From assembly GCF_900240945.1 (NCBI RefSeq), contig NZ_OESG01000014.1:2758734-2822733 (forward strand): 64,000 bases of DNA. Reading direction: 5' to 3'. Position numbers and translations under genes: made by a program. Of this stretch, positions 53,915 to 61,859 are shown one piece after another. The notes under the pieces are model-generated. The model searched no databases and was not told the origin of the DNA. It saw nothing but the letters and a program-made list of their open reading frames with translations. Each line of letters starts with the position of its first letter. The stretch's first letter is position 1. The DNA comes from Mycobacterium sp. 3519A. GTDB taxonomy: Bacteria > Actinomycetota > Actinomycetes > Mycobacteriales > Mycobacteriaceae.

Positions 53915-56535
53915 AACTGCACCGCCTTGTGCTGACCAACTACCGCGGCATCACCCACCGCGAGATCGAGTTCCCGGACCGCGGTGTGGTTGTGGTCAGC
54001 GGTGCCAACGAGATCGGCAAGTCGTCGATGATCGAGGCGCTCGACCTGCTGGTGCGTTCCAAGGACCGGTCGAAGACGAAGGACGTCAAGCAGGTGAAGC
54101 CGACGCACGCCGACGTCGGCGCGGAGATCACAGCCGAGATATCCACCGGCCCTTACCGATTCACCTACCGCAAGCGGTTCCACAAGCGCCCCGAGACGGA
54201 GCTGACGGTGCTGGCGCCGCGCCGTGAGCAGCTGACCGGCGACGAGGCCCACGAGCGGGTGCTCGCCATGCTGCACGAGACCGTCGACATGGACCTGTGG
54301 CAAGCGCAGCGGGTGCTGCAGTCGACGTCCACCGACGCTGTGGATCTGTCGGGGTGTGACGCGCTGTCGCGGGCGTTGGATGTGGCTGCGGGTGAGGCGG
54401 CCACGCTGTCGGGTGCCGAGCCGCTGCTGGTGGACCGCATCGACGCCGAGTACCTGCGGTACTACACGCCGACCGGCAGGCCCACCGGCGAATGGGCCGC
54501 CGCTGTGAAGCGGTTGCAGGCCGCCGAGGGCGAGGTGGCGCGCTGCGCGGCCGCCGTGGCCGAGGTCGACGACGCGGTGCGCAGGCACGCCGCGCTGACT
54601 GACGACCTGTCGCGGCTCGCGGACGAACGGGCCGATGCCGCGAAACGGCTCACCGAAGCCCGGGCCGCAGCCGACGCTGTCGCCGCGTTGACCCAACAGC
54701 TGAAGCAGGCGGAGGTGGTCGCGGCTGCGGCGGATGCCACCCACGCCGCGTCGGTTGCCGCGCTGACCGAGCGGCGCAGGTTACGTGCCGACATCGAGCA
54801 GCGTTCCGTCGCGATCGCTGAACTGGTGGCCGCGGGGGCCGAAGCCCGTGAGGAGCTCGCCACCGCGACCGAGGTGCAGGAGGCTGCGCGGATCGCGGCG
54901 GAGCAGGCGCGCGCCGCGGTCGAGGCGTCGCAGGGCCGGGTCGACGCCGCCCGCCGCGTGGTCGAGCGAACGGCGGACCGCGAAGAGGCCAACCGGCTGG
55001 AAGCCCGGCTCGCCAAGCTCGATGCGGCGCAACGGGAACTCGACCGGGTGCAGCGCGAGCTGGCGGGCATCACGTTGACCGACGACACCATGCAGGCGAT
55101 CGAAGCGGCGGCCATCGCCGTCGAGCGAGCGGCGGGTCTGGCCGAACTGGCCTCCGCTCACGTCGAACTCGTCGCGGTCACCGATGTCGAACTACGTATC
55201 GACGGTGAAACGGTGGCTATCCGGGCCGGCGATGCGTGGGCGGCCAGTGTCGGCTCGCCGACCGAGTTCGAGCTGCCCGGCGTGCTGCGTGCGCGGGTGG
55301 TGCCGGGCACACCTGCGTCGGACTCGCAAGCCAAATTCGAAGCGGCGCAAGAGGTTCTCACCGCAGCGTTGGTCAAGGCGCCCGCGGAGGATGTCGCTCA
55401 GGCGCGACAGCTCAACGAGCATCGTCGCGCGCTGGCCGCATCGCGCGACCAGTTGCGCGCGACGTACGAGGCGCTACTCGGCGACGACGCCGTCGACGAA
55501 TTGCGAAGCAGGCTAGCCGAATTGCGCGACGGTGAGCCGACGGAGCCCGGCCTGTGGGACGACGGAGATCCGGCGGCGGCGCGCGCCGACCTCGACGCCG
55601 CGGTGACGGCGCACAAGCAGGCGGTGGCCGACTGCGAGACGCATCGCAAGGTCGCCGAGGCCGCGGCGAAGAAAATGGGAGAGCGGACGTCAGCCGCCGA
55701 TGTGGCTCGCGAGAAGCTGGCCGCCGCGCAGGCGGAGCTGACCAACGCGCAACAGCGATTGATCCAGCAGCGGTCCGTCGCCGGCGATGACGATCTCGCG
55801 GTGAAGGCGGAGGCCGACGGCGAGCAGGCGCGCAGGGCCACCGCCCTTGTCGCCGAACTGGGCGCCGAGTTGGCGCAGCGAGCGCCGGATGCGGTGAGCG
55901 CCGCGCTCAACGATGCGGCGCGGCGGGCCGACGCGTTGAACAACCGTCACCAGGAGGCCTCCGACGCGCTGCGTGAGGTGACGGCGCAACTCAAGGTCTA
56001 CGGCACCGAGGGCCGCAGGGGGCAACTCGATGCCGCGCAGACGGAACGGGAGCACGCCGAGGCGGAGTATCTACGCATGCATCGCCGCGCTCGGGCCGCG
56101 CAGTTGTTGCGCTCGGTGATGGCGCGGCATCGGGACGCCACTCGGCAGCGCTACGTCGACCCGTTCCGCAATCAGGTGGAACGGTTGGGCCGCATCGTCT
56201 TCGGCGACAGCTTCGAGGTGGAGATCGACAGCGCGTTGCGGATCTGCAGCCGGACTCTGGCCGGCCGCACGGTGCCCTACGAGTCGCTGTCGGGTGGGGC
56301 CCAGGAGCAGATGGGCATCGTCGCGCGGTTGGCCGGCGCGGTGCTTGTCGCCAAGGAGGACAGTGTCCCGGTCGTCATCGACGACGCGCTGGGGTTCACC
56401 GACGCGGATCGGCTGACCAAGATGGGCGCGGTGTTCGACGCCGTCGGCGGCGACGGCCAGGTGATCGTGTTGACGTGCAGCCCGGAGCGCTACGCCAGCG
56501 TGACGGAAGCCCACCACATCGAGCTGACGGCCTAG
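53911..56535 (+). CDS. SbcC/Rad50-like SMC-type ATPase (Rv1278-like)
   Basis: This 874-residue protein has Walker A VVSGANEIGKSSMIEA (about 28-43), two long coiled-coil arms (about 190-390 and 480-730) around a small central region, and C-terminal signature SLSGGAQEQMGIVARLAGA (about 793) with Walker B VPVVIDDALGFTDADRL. Typical for AAA_23/SMC-like Rad50 homologues. No CxxC zinc hook is seen in the coiled coil, unlike classical SbcC. Should join the SbcD-like protein in ATP-driven DNA end processing. Equivalent to Rv1278 in length and order. Confidence 0.87.
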   Translation: MKLHRLVLTNYRGITHREIEFPDRGVVVVSGANEIGKSSMIEALDLLVRSKDRSKTKDVKQVKPTHADVGAEITAEISTGPYRFTYRKRFHKRPETELTVLAPRREQLTGDEAHERVLAMLHETVDMDLWQAQRVLQSTSTDAVDLSGCDALSRALDVAAGEAATLSGAEPLLVDRIDAEYLRYYTPTGRPTGEWAAAVKRLQAAEGEVARCAAAVAEVDDAVRRHAALTDDLSRLADERADAAKRLTEARAAADAVAALTQQLKQAEVVAAAADATHAASVAALTERRRLRADIEQRSVAIAELVAAGAEAREELATATEVQEAARIAAEQARAAVEASQGRVDAARRVVERTADREEANRLEARLAKLDAAQRELDRVQRELAGITLTDDTMQAIEAAAIAVERAAGLAELASAHVELVAVTDVELRIDGETVAIRAGDAWAASVGSPTEFELPGVLRARVVPGTPASDSQAKFEAAQEVLTAALVKAPAEDVAQARQLNEHRRALAASRDQLRATYEALLGDDAVDELRSRLAELRDGEPTEPGLWDDGDPAAARADLDAAVTAHKQAVADCETHRKVAEAAAKKMGERTSAADVAREKLAAAQAELTNAQQRLIQQRSVAGDDDLAVKAEADGEQARRATALVAELGAELAQRAPDAVSAALNDAARRADALNNRHQEASDALREVTAQLKVYGTEGRRGQLDAAQTEREHAEAEYLRMHRRARAAQLLRSVMARHRDATRQRYVDPFRNQVERLGRIVFGDSFEVEIDSALRICSRTLAGRTVPYESLSGGAQEQMGIVARLAGAVLVAKEDSVPVVIDDALGFTDADRLTKMGAVFDAVGGDGQVIVLTCSPERYASVTEAHHIELTA

Positions 56536-56540
56536 TTGGG

Positions 56541-56598
56541 CGAGCAGACGCAAAGTGCGCCATTATGTCGGCGTGTCGGGACACTTTGCGTCTGCTCG
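56541..56598. repeat. left palindrome of nuclease cassette B
   Basis: CGAGCAGACGCAAAGTG (56541-56557) pairs perfectly with CACTTTGCGTCTGCTCG (56582-56598) around a 24-nt loop that has its own complementarity (CGCC with GGCG, and GTGTC-GG-GACAC at the 3' side). It begins 6 bp after the SbcC-like stop. A copy matching at 54 of 56 bases lies at 57555-57610. Confidence 0.9.
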
Positions 56599-56677
56599 TC
56601 CATGCACAGGCGCGTCGTTATCCACAGATCGGCGTCGCTACCTTCCCGCGCCGTGAGGCCGCCCGCATCGTCGATGT

Positions 56678-57556
56678 GTGCTGATTGACGAAATCTTCGA
56701 TGCGACGGGACTGGCCACCAGAGAGCAACTGCTGTCAGTGATGTCGCGCAAGGCGCTCGAGGCTCATCTCGAGGCAGGCGCGATCATCCGGGTGTGGCAC
56801 GGCATATATGCGTTGAGTGAACCCGATCTGGCAAGTCGACTCGCCGGGCTGGACCTGATGACCGCCACGCGGATCGTCGCCTGTATGGGTACAGCCGCGC
56901 GGATGTACGGATTCGACACCGAACTGGACGCCCGTATCCACATTCTCGATCCGGGAGTTCGCATGCGACCGAACCCAGCGTTGATGGTGCACCAACGAAT
57001 TGGCGCTCCGCTGAGGCGAATCGAGGGCAGGTTCGTGACCGCGCCGGCGTGGACGGCTGTGGAAGTCGCACGGACACTTCGTCGACCGCGAGCGCTCGCG
57101 ACCCTCGACGCGGCTCTGCGCAGTGGCGCCTGCACCGCTGGTGAGTTGGCAGCAGCAATCGGTGAACAGAAAGGTCGTCGTGGCATCGTGAAGGTGCGCG
57201 AGCTCTTGGCGCACGCCGACGGCCGCGCCGAGTCGCCGATGGAAAGCGAAGGCCGGCTGGTGTTCATCGACGGTGGCCTACCAAAGCCGGTGCTGCAGTA
57301 CGAGATCGTCGACCGCTGTGGTGACCGGTGGCGCGTCGACTACGCGTGGCCCGACGAGATGGTCGTCGCCGAGTACGAGAGTATGGAATGGCATGCCAAC
57401 CCGGAGTCGCTGAAGCACGACCGTCGAAAGACCGCACGGCTGCAGGAGTGTGGGTACACCGTGGTGCCGATTGTCGTCGACGACGTCCGCCACCGACCGT
57501 CCGACCTGGTGGCGCGGATCTTCTACCACTTGGAACGTGCGGAATTAGCCAGCTGA
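56678..57556 (+). CDS. AbiEi-like winged-helix plus DUF559/Vsr-type nuclease domain protein (B)
   Basis: This 292-residue protein starts at GTG 56678 (a GTG at 56676 is out of frame). An AbiEi_4-like winged helix comes first (EIFDATGLATREQLLSVMSR then RVWHGIYALSEPD, about 4-48), a middle region with VTAPAWTAVEVARTLRRPRA follows, and a C-terminal nuclease-like domain: RAESPMESEGRLVF (about 187), GLPKPVLQYEIVDRCGD, WRVDYAW, VVAEYESMEWHANP, HDRRKTARLQECGYTVVPI. Acidic residues E, D and E-Y-E match the same places in the 8905 paralogue. No toxin partner is adjacent. The activity is untested; the winged helix could bind the flanking palindromes. Confidence 0.75.
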   Translation: MLIDEIFDATGLATREQLLSVMSRKALEAHLEAGAIIRVWHGIYALSEPDLASRLAGLDLMTATRIVACMGTAARMYGFDTELDARIHILDPGVRMRPNPALMVHQRIGAPLRRIEGRFVTAPAWTAVEVARTLRRPRALATLDAALRSGACTAGELAAAIGEQKGRRGIVKVRELLAHADGRAESPMESEGRLVFIDGGLPKPVLQYEIVDRCGDRWRVDYAWPDEMVVAEYESMEWHANPESLKHDRRKTARLQECGYTVVPIVVDDVRHRPSDLVARIFYHLERAELAS

Positions 57557-57610
57557 GCAGACGCAAAGTGCGCCATTTTCTCGGCGTGTCGGGACACTTT
57601 GCGTCTGCTC
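57555..57610. repeat. right palindrome of nuclease cassette B
   Basis: GAGCAGACGCAAAGTG (57555-57570) pairs perfectly with CACTTTGCGTCTGCTC (57595-57610). It differs from the left copy only at two loop bases (ATTTTCTC versus ATTATGTC), so the arms are conserved. It overlaps the nuclease stop codon by 2 bp and ends 7 bp before the stop of the convergent HxlR gene. Confidence 0.9.
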
Positions 57611-57617
57611 GCGCTAG

Positions 57618-58271
57618 TCACGTGAGCAGGCCGGGGTCGCCGGTGAGCGCGAACGCCCGCCGCATCGCCGCCACCGCATCGGCATCGCCGTCGAACGCCA
57701 CCCGCCGCAACGCGGCCTTGCGCTCGGCGGCCGTCGCGCCGAGTCGTGCGCCGATCAGGTCGGCCGCCGTCGCGGTGACGCTGACTGCCGGCGGGCCCTG
57801 TGCGGCGTTCAGGCCGTGGGCATCGACGGCGAATTCGAATCGGCGGCCGTCGATGTCGATGCGGTACGACGCATCCAGATCGCCGCGGCCGGGCTCGAAG
57901 GCCAACAATATGCCCGCGAGGAAACCGTTCAGCGGCGTCAGCGCGCTGTCGTCGTCCTCCACCATGTCCAGGCCGAACGTTGCGATCGCCTTCACCACGG
58001 GCAGCACCTTGCGCCAGCCCGTCTCGCTCAGCGTGTACACCGTGCGCGCGACCGGCGGCGGCAGTTCCTCCCTTGTCACCAGACCTGCGTCCTCCAACTC
58101 GCGGAGGCGGTCGGCCAGCAGGTTCGTCGCGATGCCCGGCAGTTGCGCGCGCAGGTCACCGTAGCGGCGGGCGCCGCCGATCAGCTCGCGCAGGATCAGC
58201 AGCGTCCACCGCTCACCCAGCACGTCGAGGCCCTTGGCGATCGGACAGTTCTGCTGATAGCTCCTCGGCAC
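57618..58271 (-). CDS. HxlR-family transcriptional regulator with C-terminal SCP2-like domain
   Basis: This 217-residue protein has the HxlR winged helix (QNCPIAKGLDVLGERWTLLI about 7-26, LRELIGGARRYGDLRAQLPG, TNLLADRLRELEDAGLV) followed by a ~95-residue sterol-carrier-like domain (YRIDIDGRRFEFAVDAHGLN, PAVSVTATAADLIGA). It is divergent from the MFS gene at 58350 and probably represses it. On the minus strand the gap carries TATCTACTTGTCTAAC-type AT-rich sequence that could hold the operator. The inducer is unknown. Confidence 0.85.
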   Translation of the reverse strand: MPRSYQQNCPIAKGLDVLGERWTLLILRELIGGARRYGDLRAQLPGIATNLLADRLRELEDAGLVTREELPPPVARTVYTLSETGWRKVLPVVKAIATFGLDMVEDDDSALTPLNGFLAGILLAFEPGRGDLDASYRIDIDGRRFEFAVDAHGLNAAQGPPAVSVTATAADLIGARLGATAAERKAALRRVAFDGDADAVAAMRRAFALTGDPGLLT

Positions 58272-58349
58272 GGGAATAACTCTACCCGTTAGACAAGTAG
58301 ATAGTCATATCGCTTGAAAAACGTGTCTGAAAGGTTTACGGTTCTGCCC

Positions 58350-59906
58350 ATGTCCAGTCGTCACCCGATCGCCGCCCTCGCCTTCATCTGCCTCAGCGTC
58401 TTCGTCATCAGCGTCGACGCGACCGTCGTCAACGTCGCCCTGCCGACGCTGTCTCGCGAACTCGACGCCGACACCGCGCAACTGCAATGGATCGTCGACG
58501 CCTACACCCTGGTGATGGCGGGACTGATGCTGTCGGCGGGCAGCCTGTCCGACCGGTTCGGCCGCCGCGGCTGGCTCAACGCAGGCCTCGCACTCTTCGC
58601 GATCACATCCGCCGTTGCGGCACAGGTGAGTTCGGCCGAAGGTCTGATTGCCGCCCGGGCGGCGATGGGTGTCGGGGCCGCGGTGATCTTTCCGACCACC
58701 CTGTCGTTGATCACCAACATTTTCCCCAATCCCGTGAAGCGGGCCAAGGCGATCGGACTGTGGGCCGCGATGGTCGGTGTCGGCGTGGCCGCGGGCCCGA
58801 TCACCGGCGGCTGGCTGCTCGAACACTTCTGGTGGGGCTCGGTTTTCATGGTCAACGTGCCGGTGGCCGTACTCGCCGTCATCGGAGGCCGACTGTTCAT
58901 CCCGACGTCACGCGACCCCGCGGCACCGCCGGTCGACGTGCCCGGCCTGCTCCTGTCGTCGATCGGCATCACCGCACTGGTCTACACGGTCATCGAGGCG
59001 CCGAACTGGGGATGGCGCAGCGCGCACACCGCAGCAGGATTCGCGGTGTCAATCGTTGTGCTCGCCCTGTTCGCCCTGTGGGAGCGGCGCACTCCACATC
59101 CGATGCTCGACGTATCCGTCTTCTCCAACCGGCGGTTCTCAGGCGGAAGCCTGGCGGTCACCGCAGGGTTCCTGACGTTGTTCGGCTTCATCTTCGTCAT
59201 CACCCAGTACTTTCAATTCATCAAGGGCTACACCGCATTTGAGGCCGGAGTGCGCTTGCTGCCGGTCGCCATCTCGATTGCCGTCGCCAGCATCGCCGGA
59301 CCCCGCATCGTGCAACGGATCGGCACCACCGCGGTGGTTGCCGGCGGACTGGTGGCCTTCGCCGCCGGGCTCGCCTGGGCGTCGACTGCCGACGCCACCA
59401 CGCCCTACCTCGAAATCGCCTTGCAGATGGTGCTTCTCGGCGGTGGCCTTGGCCTGACCACGGCACCGGCCACCGAATCCATCATGGGATCGCTGTCCGC
59501 GGACAAGGCCGGTGTCGGCTCGGCGGTCAACGACACCACCCGCGAGTTGGGCGGCACCCTTGGCGTCGCGATTGTCGGCAGCGTGTTCGCGTCGATCTAC
59601 ACCGCCCGGCTAAGTGACAACTCGGTCGTCACCGGGTTGCCTGCACCGGCTCGCGAAACCATGGAGCGGTCAATGGCCGCCGCCCAACAGGTGATCGGTC
59701 AGCTGCCGAGTGGTATCGCACCCGACGTGCACGCCGCGGTGGACAACGCGTTCCTCGACGGCATGCAGGCCGGCTCGCTGGTCAGTGCGGCCATCGCATT
59801 CGGTGCTGCGATCGTCGTCGCCTGGCTGCTGCCCGCGCGGGCGCAGCAGTCAGTTGCAGAAAGACGCCAACCCGCCCGTGCAACGGCCCTTCACCGGCGT
59901 CTTTGA
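58350..59906 (+). CDS. DHA2-type MFS drug transporter
   Basis: This ~518-residue protein is an EmrB/QacA family member with about 14 helices: VISVDATVVNVALPTLSREL (about 18-37), QLQWIVDAYTLVMAGLMLSA, DRFGRRGWLNAG, GPITGGWLLEHFWWGSVFMV, and the late GSAVNDTTRELGGTLGVAIV. It exports drugs using the proton gradient; substrate unknown. ATG 58350 is preferred; TTG 58314 would add 12 residues. HxlR regulator opposite. Its end overlaps the convergent secreted-protein gene by 57 bp. Confidence 0.87.
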   Translation: MSSRHPIAALAFICLSVFVISVDATVVNVALPTLSRELDADTAQLQWIVDAYTLVMAGLMLSAGSLSDRFGRRGWLNAGLALFAITSAVAAQVSSAEGLIAARAAMGVGAAVIFPTTLSLITNIFPNPVKRAKAIGLWAAMVGVGVAAGPITGGWLLEHFWWGSVFMVNVPVAVLAVIGGRLFIPTSRDPAAPPVDVPGLLLSSIGITALVYTVIEAPNWGWRSAHTAAGFAVSIVVLALFALWERRTPHPMLDVSVFSNRRFSGGSLAVTAGFLTLFGFIFVITQYFQFIKGYTAFEAGVRLLPVAISIAVASIAGPRIVQRIGTTAVVAGGLVAFAAGLAWASTADATTPYLEIALQMVLLGGGLGLTTAPATESIMGSLSADKAGVGSAVNDTTRELGGTLGVAIVGSVFASIYTARLSDNSVVTGLPAPARETMERSMAAAQQVIGQLPSGIAPDVHAAVDNAFLDGMQAGSLVSAAIAFGAAIVVAWLLPARAQQSVAERRQPARATALHRRL

Positions 59907-60215
59907 GAAGTTGCCGCTCATCGTGCCCGCGCCGAATTGCGAACCGGGCGCCGTGACGACGCGTCCGGCGCTGACGGGCGGTGAGATGGTGGCCGCGGTG
60001 CCGGCGTTGATGCCGCCCCGCGGACCCACCAACTGGCCGCCCTTGGCCTTGTTGTTCGACTTGATGGCGCCGTTGCCACCCTCCGCCCCACCGACGCTGC
60101 ACGACGCGCTGCACGGCTTGGCCAATGCGGTGGGAGAACCGACCATGAGAACCACGAGCGGCGCACCGATCCCAACCGCGAGGATCTTGACGGCGGCGTT
60201 CTTCCTCGAAGGCAT
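59850..60215 (-). CDS. small secreted protein, function unknown
   Basis: This 121-residue protein starts at ATG 60215 (MPSRKNAAVKILAVGIGAPL). A signal peptide ends near SPTALA. The mature part (~88 residues) is Gly/Ala/Asn-rich and has four Cys in two pairs (KPCSASCSVGG, and GRCTGGLASFC at the end), compatible with two disulfides outside the cell. No family recognised. The 57-bp overlap with the efflux gene tail is unusual but both frames look coding. Confidence 0.6.
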   Translation of the reverse strand: MPSRKNAAVKILAVGIGAPLVVLMVGSPTALAKPCSASCSVGGAEGGNGAIKSNNKAKGGQLVGPRGGINAGTAATISPPVSAGRVVTAPGSQFGAGTMSGNFSKTPVKGRCTGGLASFCN

Positions 60216-60347
60216 GGTTGCCAACCATAGCCTTGTCACGTTGTTTTACGAGGTGTTCGGCAATATTCGCACCGAACATAAAGTTGCTGATATTGTCGTC
60301 TTGGTAAACCCCGTCGGGTTTGTCCGTTGCCTCTTAAACTGCGGCAG

Positions 60348-61859
60348 GTGGACGCCGACTACATCGTGGTGGGGACCGGCTCGGCCGGATCCGTCGTGGC
60401 CGACAGACTCAGTGCCGATCCGACCGCTTCCGTCGTGGTGCTCGAGGCGGGCCCGCGGGACAAGGACAAGTTCATCCACATCCCCGCCGGCTTCGCGAAG
60501 TTGTTTCGCAGCGCTGTGGACTGGGACTACCTGACCGAACCGCAAAAGGAACTCGACGGACGCGAAATCTATTGGCCTCGAGGGAAAATGCTCGGCGGGT
60601 CGTCGTCGATGAACGCGATGATGTGGGTCCGCGGCTTTCCCGCCGACTACGACGAGTGGGCGCAACACGCCGGCGAACAATGGAACTACGCGAACGTCGA
60701 GAAGTACTTCCGGCGCATCGAAAACGGTCCGCTGGTCCTGTCGGCGCAGCGCAGTCCGCGCAAGTCGACCGCCGCGTGGCTGGCCGCCGCGCGCGAATGC
60801 GGCCACCACGGATTCGTCGAGACCCGAGTCACCCAGCGCAGGGGAGCTCGCTGGAGCACGGCCGACGCGTATCTCAAGCCCGCGCTGCAGCGGAAGAACC
60901 TGACGCTGCACACCGAAGCGGTCGTCACCCGCATCCTGTTCGACGGGACACGGGCGACAGGAGTGGAATTCGAGCAGCTGGGCCAGCGGCGGGTGGTGCG
61001 GGCCGCACGTGAGGTGGTGTTGTGCGCTGGTGCGATCAACAGCCCGCACCTGTTGATGGTGTCGGGAGTCGGCCCGCGCGACCATCTCGCGGAACACGGT
61101 ATCGACGTGGTGGCCGACGCACCCGACGTCGGCGCCAATCTGCTTGACCACCTTGTTGTTCCACTGGGCTTCGACGTCCCCGACGACACGTTGTTCGCCG
61201 CCGAGAAGCCGCTGGAACTGGTCAACTACCTGCTCCGCAGGCGCGGCATGCTCACCTCGAACGTCGGCGAGGCGTACGGGTTCGTCAAGAGCCGCGACGA
61301 CCTGGACCAGCCGGACCTGGAACTGATCTTCGCGCCGGCCCCGTTCTTCGAGGAAGGTCTAGGCGACCCGTACGACCGGCACGCCGTGGTGATGGGCCCG
61401 ATCCTGCTCAAACCGCACAGCCGCGGCACCATCACGCTGCGGTCGGCGGATCCGAGACACAAGCCGGTCATCGACCCGAAGTATCTGACCGACGATGCCG
61501 GTGCCGACCGTGCTGCGTTGATGTCCGGGCTCAGGATATGCGCCGACATCGCCAAGGCCGCGGCGCTGAAAGGCATCATCGGAAAGGTGGCGCGACCGCT
61601 TGGCGCCACGGAACTCGACGACGAGACTCTCGAGCGTGCGCTGAATTCGTTGTCGCACACGCTCTATCACCCGGTCGGCACCTGCCGGATGGGCAGCGAC
61701 GACGCGAGCGTCGTCGACCCCGAGCTCAGGGTGCGCGGTGTGGACGGGCTGCGGGTGGCCGACGCGTCTGTGATGCCGACCATCATCCGCGGCCACACCC
61801 ACGCACCTAGCGTGCTGATCGGCGAGAAGGCCGCCGATCTAGTTCGCGGGGCTTGCTAG
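60348..61859 (+). CDS. GMC-family FAD oxidoreductase (Rv1279-like)
   Basis: This 503-residue protein starts at GTG 60348. Rossmann FAD motif IVVGTGSAGSVVADRLSADP (about 6-25), GMC signature 1 YWPRGKMLGGSSSMNAMMWV (about 75-94), signature 2 EVVLCAGAINSPHLLMVSGV (about 225-244), and C-terminal active-site region SHTLYHPVGTCRMGSD with His, then GLRVADASVMPTIIRGHTHA. Oxidises an alcohol group; choline- or glucose-dehydrogenase-like but substrate unknown. It lacks about 25 residues relative to my memory of Rv1279, mainly right after YFRRIEN (about residue 126). Confidence 0.87.
   Translation: MDADYIVVGTGSAGSVVADRLSADPTASVVVLEAGPRDKDKFIHIPAGFAKLFRSAVDWDYLTEPQKELDGREIYWPRGKMLGGSSSMNAMMWVRGFPADYDEWAQHAGEQWNYANVEKYFRRIENGPLVLSAQRSPRKSTAAWLAAARECGHHGFVETRVTQRRGARWSTADAYLKPALQRKNLTLHTEAVVTRILFDGTRATGVEFEQLGQRRVVRAAREVVLCAGAINSPHLLMVSGVGPRDHLAEHGIDVVADAPDVGANLLDHLVVPLGFDVPDDTLFAAEKPLELVNYLLRRRGMLTSNVGEAYGFVKSRDDLDQPDLELIFAPAPFFEEGLGDPYDRHAVVMGPILLKPHSRGTITLRSADPRHKPVIDPKYLTDDAGADRAALMSGLRICADIAKAAALKGIIGKVARPLGATELDDETLERALNSLSHTLYHPVGTCRMGSDDASVVDPELRVRGVDGLRVADASVMPTIIRGHTHAPSVLIGEKAADLVRGAC

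Larger units (their letters stand above)
56541..57610 (+). other. candidate cassette B: nuclease gene between two 56-bp palindromes
   Basis: The unit is ~1.07 kb: palindrome, 79-bp spacer, nuclease gene 56678-57556, and a second palindrome that begins inside the nuclease stop codon. The copies are in the same orientation as written, though each is self-complementary. In M. tuberculosis the flanking SbcC-like gene (Rv1278) and GMC gene (Rv1279) adjoin as I remember it; here cassette B and the HxlR/MFS/secreted genes lie between. Mobility is inference. Confidence 0.55.

Noticed and set aside
51991..57610. CRISPR-like array from the repeated palindromes
   Set aside because: Only two copies of one sequence, about 1 kb apart with a gene between; no regular spacers and no cas genes.
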